Assembly: GCF_001999965.1 (NCBI RefSeq)
Contig: NZ_CP019646.1
Span: 3,804,358-3,868,357 of the forward strand
DNA: 64,000 nucleotides
Reading direction: 5' to 3'
Origin: Limihaloglobus sulfuriphilus
GTDB taxonomy: Bacteria > Planctomycetota > Phycisphaerae > Sedimentisphaerales > Sedimentisphaeraceae
Shown here: piece by piece, positions 18,857-28,228 of the stretch
Numbering within the stretch: position 1 is the stretch's first letter
How the letters are laid out: the number at the start of each line of letters is the position of its first letter
Program-made: the position numbers and the translations under genes
The notes under the pieces: model-generated
What the model saw: only the letters and a program-made list of their open reading frames with translations
Told to the model about the DNA's origin: nothing
The model's database searches: none

Positions 18857-19161
18857 GGGCTCCGATTGTTACGAAATACACCATCTAACCCTGCAACACG
18901 GCCAGAGCCGCGACAGTAATGGAGCGGTTACGCAAACACACTGTGTCACGCAAGATACCAGAATAACCGCCAACAACTGTAAACGATAAAACTACATACA
19001 GTTATTCGCCCGCCAAGCCCGCGCCGGGTTGCTGACAGTACCGCTCATTCACATTCGCGGCTCGGATTGCTACGGAATACACCATCTAACTCTGCAACAC
19101 CATCAGAGCCGCGACAGTAATGGAGCGGTTACGCAAACACACTGTGTCACGCATGATACCA
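18857..19161 (-). repeat. Y repeat array, reverse orientation
   Basis: Reverse complement of the Y unit: CACCATCTAACCCTGCAAC, GCGACAGTAATGGAGCGG, TTACGCAAACACACTGTGTC. About 1.5 units, interrupted at ATACCAGA by R element 4. Orientation is opposite to the arrays at 2-5 kb. Confidence 0.82.
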
Positions 19162-19479
19162 GAGTAAATTAAAAGGTTTGAGACTCTTTGTTTTTGTAAG
19201 GTATTACAAATGAACACTTTATGGTTACTGTTTAAATGTGTTATATCCTTGAAACCTGATTCATTTATGATAAGATGGGCAAAGTGATTATCGAATACGA
19301 ACAGGTTGTGACCGGCTGGGCTCGGTATTTAAGTTTATAGCACCTGTCGCGGGCTCCAAAAAACGGATAAAATGAATAATACTTTTAAAGAATACAGATT
19401 TAGCGAGTGTAACATTCTGAAAGTAAAGGAGATACATAATGGTAGCTAAACAAAGGGTCTCAACCCTTTTAATTATCCT
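19162..19479 (+). repeat. R element copy 4
   Basis: Begins GTAAATTAAAAGG and ends CTCAACCCTTTTAATTATCC. It has both mini-ORFs on the plus strand (MGKVIIEYEQ, stop after LSL; then MNNTFKEYRF) and a good ribosome-binding-like AAAGGAG just before its right end. It sits inside a Y repeat, so it appears to have inserted there. Confidence 0.83.
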
Positions 19480-19547
19480 CCATCTAACCCTGCAACACCA
19501 TCAGAGTCGCGACAGTAATGGAGCGGTTACGCAAACACACTGCACCA
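19480..19547 (-). repeat. Y repeat fragment between R elements
   Basis: A 65-base piece of the Y unit (CATCTAACCCTGCAACACC to GCAAACACACTG) trapped between R elements 4 and 5. Confidence 0.8.
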
Positions 19548-19885
19548 GAGTAAATTGAAAGGGTTGAGTCTCCTTGTTTTTGTAAGGTATTACAAATGAA
19601 TACTTTATGGTTACTGTTAAAATGTATTATATCCTTGAAACCTGATTCATTTATGATAAGATGGGCAAAGTGATTATCGAATACGAACAGGTTGTGACCG
19701 GCTGGGCTCGGTATTTAAGTTTATAGCACCTGTCGCGGGCACCAAAAAACGGATAACATGAATAATACTTTTAAAGAATACAGATTTAGCGAGTGTAACA
19801 TTCTGAAAGTAAAGGAGATACGTAATGGTAGCTAAACAAAGGGTCTCAACCCTTTTAATTATCCCACCCACTTTTAATTATCCCC
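19548..19885 (+). repeat. R element copy 5 with an extra end
   Basis: Nearly identical to copy 4 across ~310 bases. It is followed by a second partial end (CACTTTTAATTATCCCC, 19869-19885). Copies 4 and 5 share changes (MGKVII rather than MGKVIS), so they arose from each other and not from the copies at 2-5 kb. Confidence 0.83.
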
Positions 19886-19935
19886 AAGCAAAAATAGTGC
19901 CGAACAGGATTGGTGTTAACCATTTTTAATTCTCT

Positions 19936-20493
19936 TTAATAGTTTGTTATTTCATCTATATCTATATTTTTATTTTTGCATTTTTCAATTAATTTGGCCT
20001 GAAGATTTTCGTTAAGGTCTTGAAATTCCAAACGTTTTTGCTCAATTGCATTAATAAGCAAATTTACTATTTTCGATGAATTAATCCTATGTACATTTTT
20101 TGTATCAATTTGTTTTAAAATGAGTTCAGCAAGTTTTCCCAATTTAAAATAATTTAAATTTTCTATATTTCTATGGGCATCTACTAGATCTTTTACATAA
20201 GTGTCCCCTTTCTGTTCGCCTAATTCAAGACCTTCTTCTTTTAAGTCCTTGGAATTTAAAAATACAACATGAATAGTGTCATCAATTGTGTTTTTTGAAG
20301 AACCTGTCATTAAAGCCAAAATACTTTCGTATTTTATTTTCTCACAATCGTCATCATCAAATTTCCATACAGACAATTTATCACCAGAAGTTCTTAAGCA
20401 ACTAGTAACAGCATCACCACGTAAATCAGCCACTGTCTGTTTGTCTGTTAATCTCCATTTAGCTCTATTAATTTTTCTTACAAGTATGCTCAC
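19936..20493 (-). CDS. Hypothetical protein of an AT-rich two-gene cassette, gene B
   Basis: 185 residues, GTG start at 20493. The N-terminus reads SILVRKINRAKW, then DLRGDAVTSCLRTSGDKLSV and a helical C-terminal half ending in KCKNKNIDIDEITNY. No known domain recognised. It overlaps the preceding gene (20468-) by 26 bases, indicating translational coupling. Base composition is much more AT-rich than the neighbours on either side, and repeats flank the pair, so recent transfer is likely. It could be part of a defence, toxin or immunity pair, but nothing in the sequence proves this. Confidence 0.65.
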   Translation of the reverse strand: MSILVRKINRAKWRLTDKQTVADLRGDAVTSCLRTSGDKLSVWKFDDDDCEKIKYESILALMTGSSKNTIDDTIHVVFLNSKDLKEEGLELGEQKGDTYVKDLVDAHRNIENLNYFKLGKLAELILKQIDTKNVHRINSSKIVNLLINAIEQKRLEFQDLNENLQAKLIEKCKNKNIDIDEITNY

Positions 20494-20989
20494 GACATTC
20501 CTCTAAATAGCTAATAACTTCTTCCAAGTAATCTACTAGCCATTCTTCTTGACAATCAACTTTCTTTAATAAGTCAATTGAGTCAATGGCATCCCAATTT
20601 TCAAAAGCCCTGATACCACACTCTTTAACTTCAATATCTTTATGACTAAGTGCGGCTATAGCCATAGTTTGTCCAGTAGGATATATGTCACTATAAGTTA
20701 TATGTGAAATGATTTTCAAAATACCTGTTATAATTTCAATATTTGAAAAATGTTTAAGGAAAATTTCATTAATCCATTCTTTGACAAACTTATTAGATTT
20801 TAGGCTTTCCCTAACAAAGGAATCTGCTGAATTAAGTGTGCCATACTCAAAAATTTCGTCATGTATTAATTGCAGTAAAGTTGCAGTAAATTTCTTTTTA
20901 TTTTTTTCTAAACTTTGAGTATCAATTACGGTATCATCAATTATAGTAAGGTTTGTGGATTGCTTGTCTGATATATATATATCAGACAA
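20468..20989 (-). CDS. Hypothetical helical protein of the AT-rich cassette, gene A, 5' truncated
   Basis: The best start is a TTG at 20989, giving 173 residues, but the frame stays open upstream to 21137 without any ATG or GTG. The residues before the TTG (SAPTSSFSIKSEAKEFN) look like normal coding sequence up to the repeat end at about 21061, so the original 5' end has probably been cut off. The visible part is mostly alpha-helical, with HEAT-like LSHKDIEVKECGIRAFENW and an acidic EEWLVDYLEEVISYLEE stretch. No domain was named with confidence. It is coupled to gene B through a 26-base overlap. Confidence 0.6.
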   Translation of the reverse strand: MSDIYISDKQSTNLTIIDDTVIDTQSLEKNKKKFTATLLQLIHDEIFEYGTLNSADSFVRESLKSNKFVKEWINEIFLKHFSNIEIITGILKIISHITYSDIYPTGQTMAIAALSHKDIEVKECGIRAFENWDAIDSIDLLKKVDCQEEWLVDYLEEVISYLEECREHTCKKN

Positions 20990-20990
20990 G
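20963..20990. promoter_or_regulatory. 28-base perfect palindrome at the start of gene A
   Basis: CTTGTCTGAT, eight alternating AT bases, then ATCAGACAAG: each half is the exact complement of the other. It covers the TTG codon and the next eight codons of gene A. It may be an operator, an RNA hairpin or chance AT-rich coding sequence. Confidence 0.45.
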
Positions 20991-21059
20991 TTAAATTCTT
21001 TTGCTTCAGATTTAATTGAAAAAGAAGAAGTTGGTGCACTATGCCTTAAAACGGGGGCA

Positions 21060-21088
21060 GAATTAAAAGGGTTCGATCTCTTTTTTTT
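21060..21088 (+). repeat. Solitary R-element end
   Basis: GAATTAAAAGGGTTCGATCTC followed by a T run resembles the left inverted repeat of the R elements, with no body behind it. With the R end at 19885 it brackets the AT-rich cassette. Confidence 0.55.
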
Positions 21089-21217
21089 GTAACTTATACA
21101 TCTACAAGGACTTACGAGTGAAGTCCGGAAGTGTTATTAATTTGAAATAGTATTTGCCGGCACAGGGAACTCTAAAAAAGTGTCTGACACCTTGTTGAAT
21201 ATGTTGCCGCCTAAACT

Positions 21218-22591
21218 CTATAAGTCGTATTCTTTAATTTTTCGGTATAGGGTTCTCTCGCCGATACCCAGCAGGTTTGCGGCCTTCTCGCGGTTGTTTT
21301 CAACCAGTGCCAGGGTTCCTGCGATGGCCTGTTTTTCAATTTCATTCAGCGGCCTTCCGGCAAGCCCGGCGGGTGAGCTGGGGTTTGGCAGGCCCAGAAC
21401 GGTATGAATATCGGGCGGGATGTCGGAAATATCTATCATATCCCCATCGCACATCACTGCCATTGTTCGCACCGCGTTTCGCAGCTGGCGGATGTTGCCC
21501 GGCCAGTTATAGTTTATCAGGATGTTCATCGCCTTTTCAGAGACGTTGAGCATGTCCCTGCCGATTTCCCTGCACATCTGCTCGAGGAATGCGTAAATCA
21601 GCTCGGGGATATCCTGCCGCCGGTTGCGAAGAGCGGGTATTGTGACGCTGACCCCCTTAATCCTGAAAAACAGATCCTGGCGCATTTTCTTTTCGCTTAC
21701 CATCTTGGCAAGGTCAGAGTTTGTCGCGCTAATTACTCTGACATCAACCTTGACCGGCTTGTTTGAGCCTACCGGGACGATTACCCCGTCTTCGAGGACA
21801 CGCAGCAGTTTTGCCTGCATCGTCAGTGGCATATCGCCTATCTCGTCAAGAAACAATGTTCCCTGGTCGGCGATTTCAAAAAGCCCCTTGCGGTCGGCGG
21901 CTGCGCCGGTAAAAGCGCCGCGTACATGGCCAAAGAGCTCACTCTCCAGCAGTGTCTCGCTTAGTCCGGCACAGTTTATCGGCCTGAACTCACCGTCGGC
22001 ACGTCTGGAGTTGAGGTGTATCGCCCTGGCAAGGAGTTCTTTGCCGGTGCCTGATTCGCCCTGTATCAAAACGCTGATGTTTGTAGGTGCGACTTTGGCG
22101 GCGATCCGGAAAACCTGTTTCATCAAGGGTGAGCTGCCCGGCAGTCCCTCGTATAAAAAGCCCCCGGGAGTGTCTAACTGGGGTTTTGCTTCTTTGGGCA
22201 GGGATTGCACGTCTGGTTCTGTGCCGACAATCTCACGAATCGCGGTCAATATTTCATCGGGCTCAACCGGTTTGGCAAAATAATCTGCCGCACCCTGCCG
22301 CATTGCCTGTTTGCACGTCTCGATCCCCGCCTGCGAGGTTACGATAACGATTCTGGTATCCGGCGAAAACTCCCGCACACGCTGCATCAGGTCGAAGCCG
22401 TTAATGTCGCTGTGCAGGTTTATCTCGCTGATGACAATGTCGATACTCTCAGCATTGATCAGCTTTACAGCCTTTTGCGGTTCAGGCACCAGGCGTACAT
22501 GAAAATTGGCGGACTCCAGAGCCTTCTGCATGTGCGTGCTTTGTCTGGCGTCCGGGTCAACTATTAAAATCTTTATACGGTTTTTGGGCAT
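21218..22591 (-). CDS. Sigma-54-dependent response regulator, NtrC family, with Glu at the phosphosite
   Basis: 457 residues. Receiver domain at 1-125, AAA+ sigma-54 activator domain at about 155-385 with GESGTGKEL (Walker A), GAFTGA loop that contacts sigma-54, and TLFLDEIGDMP (Walker B), then a Fis-type helix-turn-helix at the end (ENNREKAANLLGIGERTLYR). In the receiver the residue that normally accepts phosphate is Glu56 (DIVISEINLHSDINGF), while the acidic pair, the Thr/Ser and the Lys (YFAKPVEP) remain. A Glu there often mimics the phosphorylated state. No histidine kinase is adjacent. Confidence 0.9.
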   Translation of the reverse strand: MPKNRIKILIVDPDARQSTHMQKALESANFHVRLVPEPQKAVKLINAESIDIVISEINLHSDINGFDLMQRVREFSPDTRIVIVTSQAGIETCKQAMRQGAADYFAKPVEPDEILTAIREIVGTEPDVQSLPKEAKPQLDTPGGFLYEGLPGSSPLMKQVFRIAAKVAPTNISVLIQGESGTGKELLARAIHLNSRRADGEFRPINCAGLSETLLESELFGHVRGAFTGAAADRKGLFEIADQGTLFLDEIGDMPLTMQAKLLRVLEDGVIVPVGSNKPVKVDVRVISATNSDLAKMVSEKKMRQDLFFRIKGVSVTIPALRNRRQDIPELIYAFLEQMCREIGRDMLNVSEKAMNILINYNWPGNIRQLRNAVRTMAVMCDGDMIDISDIPPDIHTVLGLPNPSSPAGLAGRPLNEIEKQAIAGTLALVENNREKAANLLGIGERTLYRKIKEYDL

Positions 22592-22631
22592 ATTTACTAT
22601 CTATAGCAGTGGTAAAGCAGGTTGAATTTCT

Positions 22632-23624
22632 TTACGGTTTATCTTCAGCATTAAATTTGAAATGTAAATTATACACTTTTTCGCGGATAACTTCAAGTTT
22701 TCCGATTATTATCCAGTATGTATAGCTCTTAGAGCTGTCGGGGCCGAGCTTCCATTGAGCCAGCGGAGCAAAATGCATCGTGGCGGCATCAAATTCCCCG
22801 CCGCCGCCGGCGCTGCCGACCCAGCCCATGTTCCAGGTCTTGCCTGTTTCGGGGCTGTATATTCCCAGGCCTATGCCGGTTTTCGGGTCAATACACGCCG
22901 CCCATGGCTCAGTCGGGCTCTGCCGTGTCCATATCCAGTCATCATCAGGCCCGTATTTTACGGTTGTAAGCGGCTTGTTGCGCCAGGGCTTATCACCGTC
23001 ATAGATCACCAATTTTGACATGCTGCGTATCGCGTAAACCGCGGGCAGCTCCTGGCTTCTTGCCTGCGGCGGGCCCCAGATGTCATCGCTGCCGCGAAAA
23101 CACTCGATCGTGTTCTTTACACGTATTACGTTGTCCATTCCCTTTTCAAAACTCATCCACTGGTGAAGCCGGCACTTTGCCAGCTCTTCATTCATATCCC
23201 ACAGCCTGGGTTGGCAGCAGCTGTAAAGCATGGTGTTGTCTTCAAGGCACTCAAAGTTGAGTACTATTGAGCGGTCACCATCGAAATTTCCCGCCTGAAC
23301 GGGATTCCACGGCCACGGGCTCCATGATTCGGACTGGCCGTCCTGCTTCCTGTCGAGGCTTTTGCCGGCATAGTATGACTGCTGTATCTGGCGGCCCTTG
23401 TCGTGGTTGTTGATCATGTTTTTGTCTGAGCCGGACTGAGACGCCCATATTATCGCGCCGCCGAATTTCTTATCCGCGGCAATTTTTACAGTTCCATTAT
23501 CCAGCCGGCCGCGTCCGCCGTCGATAAAAGCTCTCGGCTGTGAGCCGCGGCAGCCGCCGGCAAGGGTAAAGAAAGCCAAAATCAGCTTTAAATATATAAC
23601 AGCCTGAATTTTGCTGATTATCAT
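22632..23624 (-). CDS. Lipoprotein of unknown function
   Basis: 330 residues. Signal with lipobox LAGGC (residues 21-25). Mature part begins with a Gly-rich stretch, then KFGGAIIWASQSGSDKNMIN and NHDKGRQIQQSYYAGKS, and has several aromatic clusters (SWSPWPWNPVQAG, EPWAACIDPKTGIGLGIYS). The sequence resembles uncharacterised secreted proteins of planctomycetes and may bind or act on glycans, but I do not recognise a catalytic motif. Confidence 0.7.
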   Translation of the reverse strand: MIISKIQAVIYLKLILAFFTLAGGCRGSQPRAFIDGGRGRLDNGTVKIAADKKFGGAIIWASQSGSDKNMINNHDKGRQIQQSYYAGKSLDRKQDGQSESWSPWPWNPVQAGNFDGDRSIVLNFECLEDNTMLYSCCQPRLWDMNEELAKCRLHQWMSFEKGMDNVIRVKNTIECFRGSDDIWGPPQARSQELPAVYAIRSMSKLVIYDGDKPWRNKPLTTVKYGPDDDWIWTRQSPTEPWAACIDPKTGIGLGIYSPETGKTWNMGWVGSAGGGGEFDAATMHFAPLAQWKLGPDSSKSYTYWIIIGKLEVIREKVYNLHFKFNAEDKP

Positions 23625-23650
23625 TTTGAAACTGCCTTTTTTTAATTAAA

Positions 23651-23688
23651 AAAAGGGCGGGTTTGCCCGAAGGCAAACTCCACCCGTT
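23651..23688 (-). terminator. Terminator of pnp
   Basis: On the minus strand GGGTGGAGTTTGCC pairs with GGGCAAACCCGCCC around a short TTC loop, followed by a run of T, 18 bases after the pnp stop. Confidence 0.85.
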
Positions 23689-23705
23689 AAGCTGTCAGAA
23701 TTAAA

Positions 23706-25850
<2,145 letters not shown>

Positions 25851-25950
25851 TTCTTTACCTCACTTAACATGCCGGCCAAACTGACAAATTCTTACACATT
25901 ATAAACTTACAACTGCCGGCTAAACAATATTACATTACGTTGACATAAAA

Positions 25951-25996
25951 AAAGGCGCAAACGGCTATACAATAACAGCCGGTGTGCGCCTTTTTA
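25951..25996 (-). terminator. Hairpin between rpsO and pnp
   Basis: GGCGCA and TGCGCC form the outer stem and GGCT/AGCC the inner stem, with A and T runs on either side. It is likely to stop or process part of the rpsO transcript, as in other rpsO-pnp operons; it is symmetric enough to work in both directions. Confidence 0.8.
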
Positions 25997-26022
25997 TTTT
26001 TTTAAAATCGGAAGATTCTATC

Positions 26023-26289
26023 TTACTTCCTGAGTCCAAGCTTTGAAATAATCTCACGGTACCTGTTGACATCCTTATTGCTTATGTACTTGAGAAGCGA
26101 AGCTCTGGTACTGACCATCTTTAGAAGGCCTCGCCTGGAAGCGTGGTCTTTTTTGTGTGATTTCAGGTGGCCGGTAAGTTCTGTTATCCTGTTTGTAAGC
26201 AGGGCAATCTGAACCTCCGGAGAGCCTGTGTCAGAACCGCTGAGCTGGTACTCTTTAATAATATCCTGTTTTTGTTCTTTTGTTATCAT
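26023..26289 (-). CDS. rpsO: Ribosomal protein S15
   Basis: 88 residues, the standard S15 length. Characteristic [20 protein letters not shown] and [18 protein letters not shown]. Binds 16S rRNA central domain. First gene of the rpsO-pnp unit. Confidence 0.97.
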   Translation of the reverse strand: MITKEQKQDIIKEYQLSGSDTGSPEVQIALLTNRITELTGHLKSHKKDHASRRGLLKMVSTRASLLKYISNKDVNRYREIISKLGLRK

Positions 26290-26367
26290 TTCGTAAAATA
26301 ACCTTTCATAAATACTTATGCACTTTATTACAGTGCCAGAGGACTATATATTCACAATAGAGACGTA

Positions 26368-26395
26368 ATATTAACTAATTGTCATTGAATATCAA
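26368..26395 (-). promoter_or_regulatory. Possible rpsO promoter
   Basis: On the minus strand TTGATA and TAATAT are separated by 16 bases. It is about 80 bases upstream of the rpsO ATG. The ISAs1 element lies ~20 bases farther upstream and so leaves it intact. Confidence 0.4.
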
Positions 26396-26436
26396 GTGTT
26401 TTTCGCCTAAAAATAAAAATCGCAGGGCAATCGCAT

Positions 26437-27588
26437 CTAAAGTCCTTTATTTTGTTGTGTCAGCACGCGATATAGGTATTGCTCGTTCCAGCCGCAGCAC
26501 AGCCTTCTGGTCTTTATGCCGACCTTGTGCTTGGTTTGCTGTTTTAGCAGATTCAGTGCTATTCGTGAGAGCCTTGCAAAATTTTCTGCTCCATAACCTT
26601 TTCTTATTCTCCTTTCATCGTCGGCAAAGCTGATATCTAAACACCAGTGCAAGGAGTTCTCTACCCCCCAGTGGCCCCTGATATATTTGAGTAAATTTGG
26701 CGGATTTTTGCAAGTCAGGCTTGATATGTAATACCGTTTCTCTACGCTTGTTTCATCTCCTATGCTCCTCTTTGCCTCCACACATATCAGGCTCTTGAGC
26801 CCGACCCAGTTCTTCTTTTCAGAGTTAAGGAATCCTACATTTGAAACAGCCCGCAATGTGCGTTCTTCAACCCTGCCGTGGCCTCCATCAGTTTCACTTG
26901 CAACAGTATATTGAATATTATAGACATTATCGTCTATACATTCATCAAAAAGGGTAACTGCATTTTTATGCAGGCCGGTCTGATTTGCCTTTAGCTGCAA
27001 GATATAGTCCCCATCATTTTCAATTACAGCATTAGCAATTTCCTTTTGGCAGCCCATAGCATCAGTTGTTACAACTGCACCATCTAAATCAATTAACTCC
27101 AAGAGCTTAGGTATAGCCGTTATCTCATTGCTCTTGGTTTCTGTTGCAATCTGCCCAATGACCATTTTGTTGGTGTCGCACCAGGCATTTACCATGTGAA
27201 CAGCCGCTTTTTCAGATGCATAATCAACGCTTCTACGCATAGTCTTGCCGTCAATGGCTATGAGCCTGCCTTCACTCTTTTGGGCTAAGGCATTGACCCA
27301 TTCGAGGAAGCATTGTTCAAATGAGTCGGGTTTGAGAGAAGAAAATACTCGTCCAAATGTGTCGTGAGAAGGAATGCCATTAGGCAAAGAAAGAAAACTT
27401 TTAAACCACTCTTCTTTGCACTGAGCGAACTCTTCAACCTGTGTCCATCCATCAGCGCCACAAATTATTGCACAAATTGCAATGGATAAAATATCGCTAA
27501 GCTCATGCTTGCGAGTACGCTCGACTCTGGGGTCTTCAATTGTCGAAAAATAGTCCATTAATCTGCGTTGGTTTTGTTCTTTTTTCAT
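26437..27588 (-). CDS. ISAs1-family transposase
   Basis: 383 residues. N-terminal region with DYFSTIEDPRVERTRKHEL and IICGADGWTQVEEFA, then a DDE catalytic core: LIAIDGKTMRRS (first Asp), VVTTDAMGCQ (second Asp), and IRGHWGVENSLHWCLDISF with the Glu of the third motif. The stop lies within reach of the left inverted repeat. Length and motif spacing look complete, so the element may be active. Confidence 0.95.
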   Translation of the reverse strand: MKKEQNQRRLMDYFSTIEDPRVERTRKHELSDILSIAICAIICGADGWTQVEEFAQCKEEWFKSFLSLPNGIPSHDTFGRVFSSLKPDSFEQCFLEWVNALAQKSEGRLIAIDGKTMRRSVDYASEKAAVHMVNAWCDTNKMVIGQIATETKSNEITAIPKLLELIDLDGAVVTTDAMGCQKEIANAVIENDGDYILQLKANQTGLHKNAVTLFDECIDDNVYNIQYTVASETDGGHGRVEERTLRAVSNVGFLNSEKKNWVGLKSLICVEAKRSIGDETSVEKRYYISSLTCKNPPNLLKYIRGHWGVENSLHWCLDISFADDERRIRKGYGAENFARLSRIALNLLKQQTKHKVGIKTRRLCCGWNEQYLYRVLTQQNKGL

Positions 27589-27642
27589 AATTTTCCTCGT
27601 TTTAACGTTGCAAAGATATAGAATACTATATATTATACTATA

Positions 27643-27930
27643 ATGAAAAAGACAAAAAAAGCTATAAAATTATTAGAAAAAATCGCAAAAATAGAGCGAA
27701 TGGAACGAGGGAAGATATGTCAGATGAAAAACCGGCAGCATTTCAACCACCAAACGTGGAAAAATGGAGCCAATGTTGTGCGATATGTCCCAAAGGATGA
27801 GCTTGAAGCACTGCAGGCTGACATAGATAGTTACAACCAATTCATGGACTTAGTGCAACAATATGCTGACGAAATCATACGGATAACACGCCTTGAAAGA
27901 AAAAAACTAACCGAAAAGCCTAAAAAATGA
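27643..27930 (+). CDS. Small passenger protein of the ISAs1 element
   Basis: 95 residues, lysine-rich, predicted mostly helical, with GKICQMKNRQHFNHQTWKNG and VVRYVPKDELEALQADIDSY. It recalls the small DUF6788-type proteins found next to transposases. It is inside the inverted repeats and transcribed away from the transposase; the 55 bases between the two starts would hold both promoters. Unusual for this family, which normally carries only the transposase. Confidence 0.65.
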   Translation: MKKTKKAIKLLEKIAKIERMERGKICQMKNRQHFNHQTWKNGANVVRYVPKDELEALQADIDSYNQFMDLVQQYADEIIRITRLERKKLTEKPKK

Positions 27931-27984
27931 TATTTTAGATGCGATTGCCCTGAAAATCGCTTTAGTTTGCCTCTGAAATTTGAT

Positions 27985-28061
27985 TGAGACAATTCATGAA
28001 TTGTCTATACAGAGCGGTGGTGTGGCGGCAATATTGTAGAGAAAATTCACGAAGTTTCTCC
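27985..28061. repeat. Palindromic repeat pair (REP-like)
   Basis: GACAATTCATGAATTGTC (27988-28005) and a second hairpin GAGAAAATTCACGAAGTTTCTC (28039-28060) are separated by GGTGGTGTGGCGGCAATATT. The spacer and second hairpin recur at 29462-29508. Confidence 0.7.
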
Positions 28062-28145
28062 AGACGGTAGCCTTCATTTGCTTAGTGTCCATTTACTCGG
28101 ACGTAAATCCTGAGAGGCTTTGTGTTCTGTTAATTTTAAGCACCA

Positions 28146-28173
28146 TCGTAAAATAAACATGTTAATTTTACGA
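28146..28173. promoter_or_regulatory. Upstream operator-like palindrome
   Basis: TCGTAAAAT and ATTTTACGA flank an AACATGTT core. The half-site CGTAAAAT is shared with the neighbouring palindrome at 28179-28204, so one protein could bind both. Confidence 0.6.
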
Positions 28174-28178
28174 CGCTG

Positions 28179-28218
28179 CGTAAAATAATCTTGATTATTT
28201 TACGAGGCATGGTATAAT
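28179..28218 (+). promoter_or_regulatory. Promoter overlapped by a 26-base palindrome
   Basis: CGTAAAATAATC and GATTATTTTACG form a perfect palindrome with a two-base centre (28179-28204). TTGATT (28191-28196) and TATAAT (28213-28218), 16 bases apart, form a strong promoter, and the palindrome covers its -35 box. The ATG at 28229 lies only 10 bases beyond the -10 box, so the transcript would be almost leaderless. Confidence 0.7.
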
Positions 28219-28228
28219 CATCGCTGAT

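Larger units (their letters stand above)
26423..27952. mobile_element. ISAs1-family insertion sequence, complete
   Basis: 1530 bases. Ends are CAGGGCAATCGCATCTAAA in inverted orientation (19 of 19 match). It is flanked by the direct repeat AAAATCG (26416-26422 and 27953-27959), so it arrived by transposition. It holds the transposase on the minus strand and a small divergent gene on the plus strand. Confidence 0.95.

Noticed and set aside
19674..19871. 65-codon frame within R element 5 on the minus strand
   Set aside because: It crosses the inverted repeat, and the mini-ORFs shared by the R copies are on the other strand.
21218..22591. Identification as PrsR, the PEP-CTERM-linked sigma-54 regulator
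   Set aside because: No PrsK kinase or exosortase is adjacent, and the receiver has lost the phosphoacceptor Asp; architecture alone does not support it.
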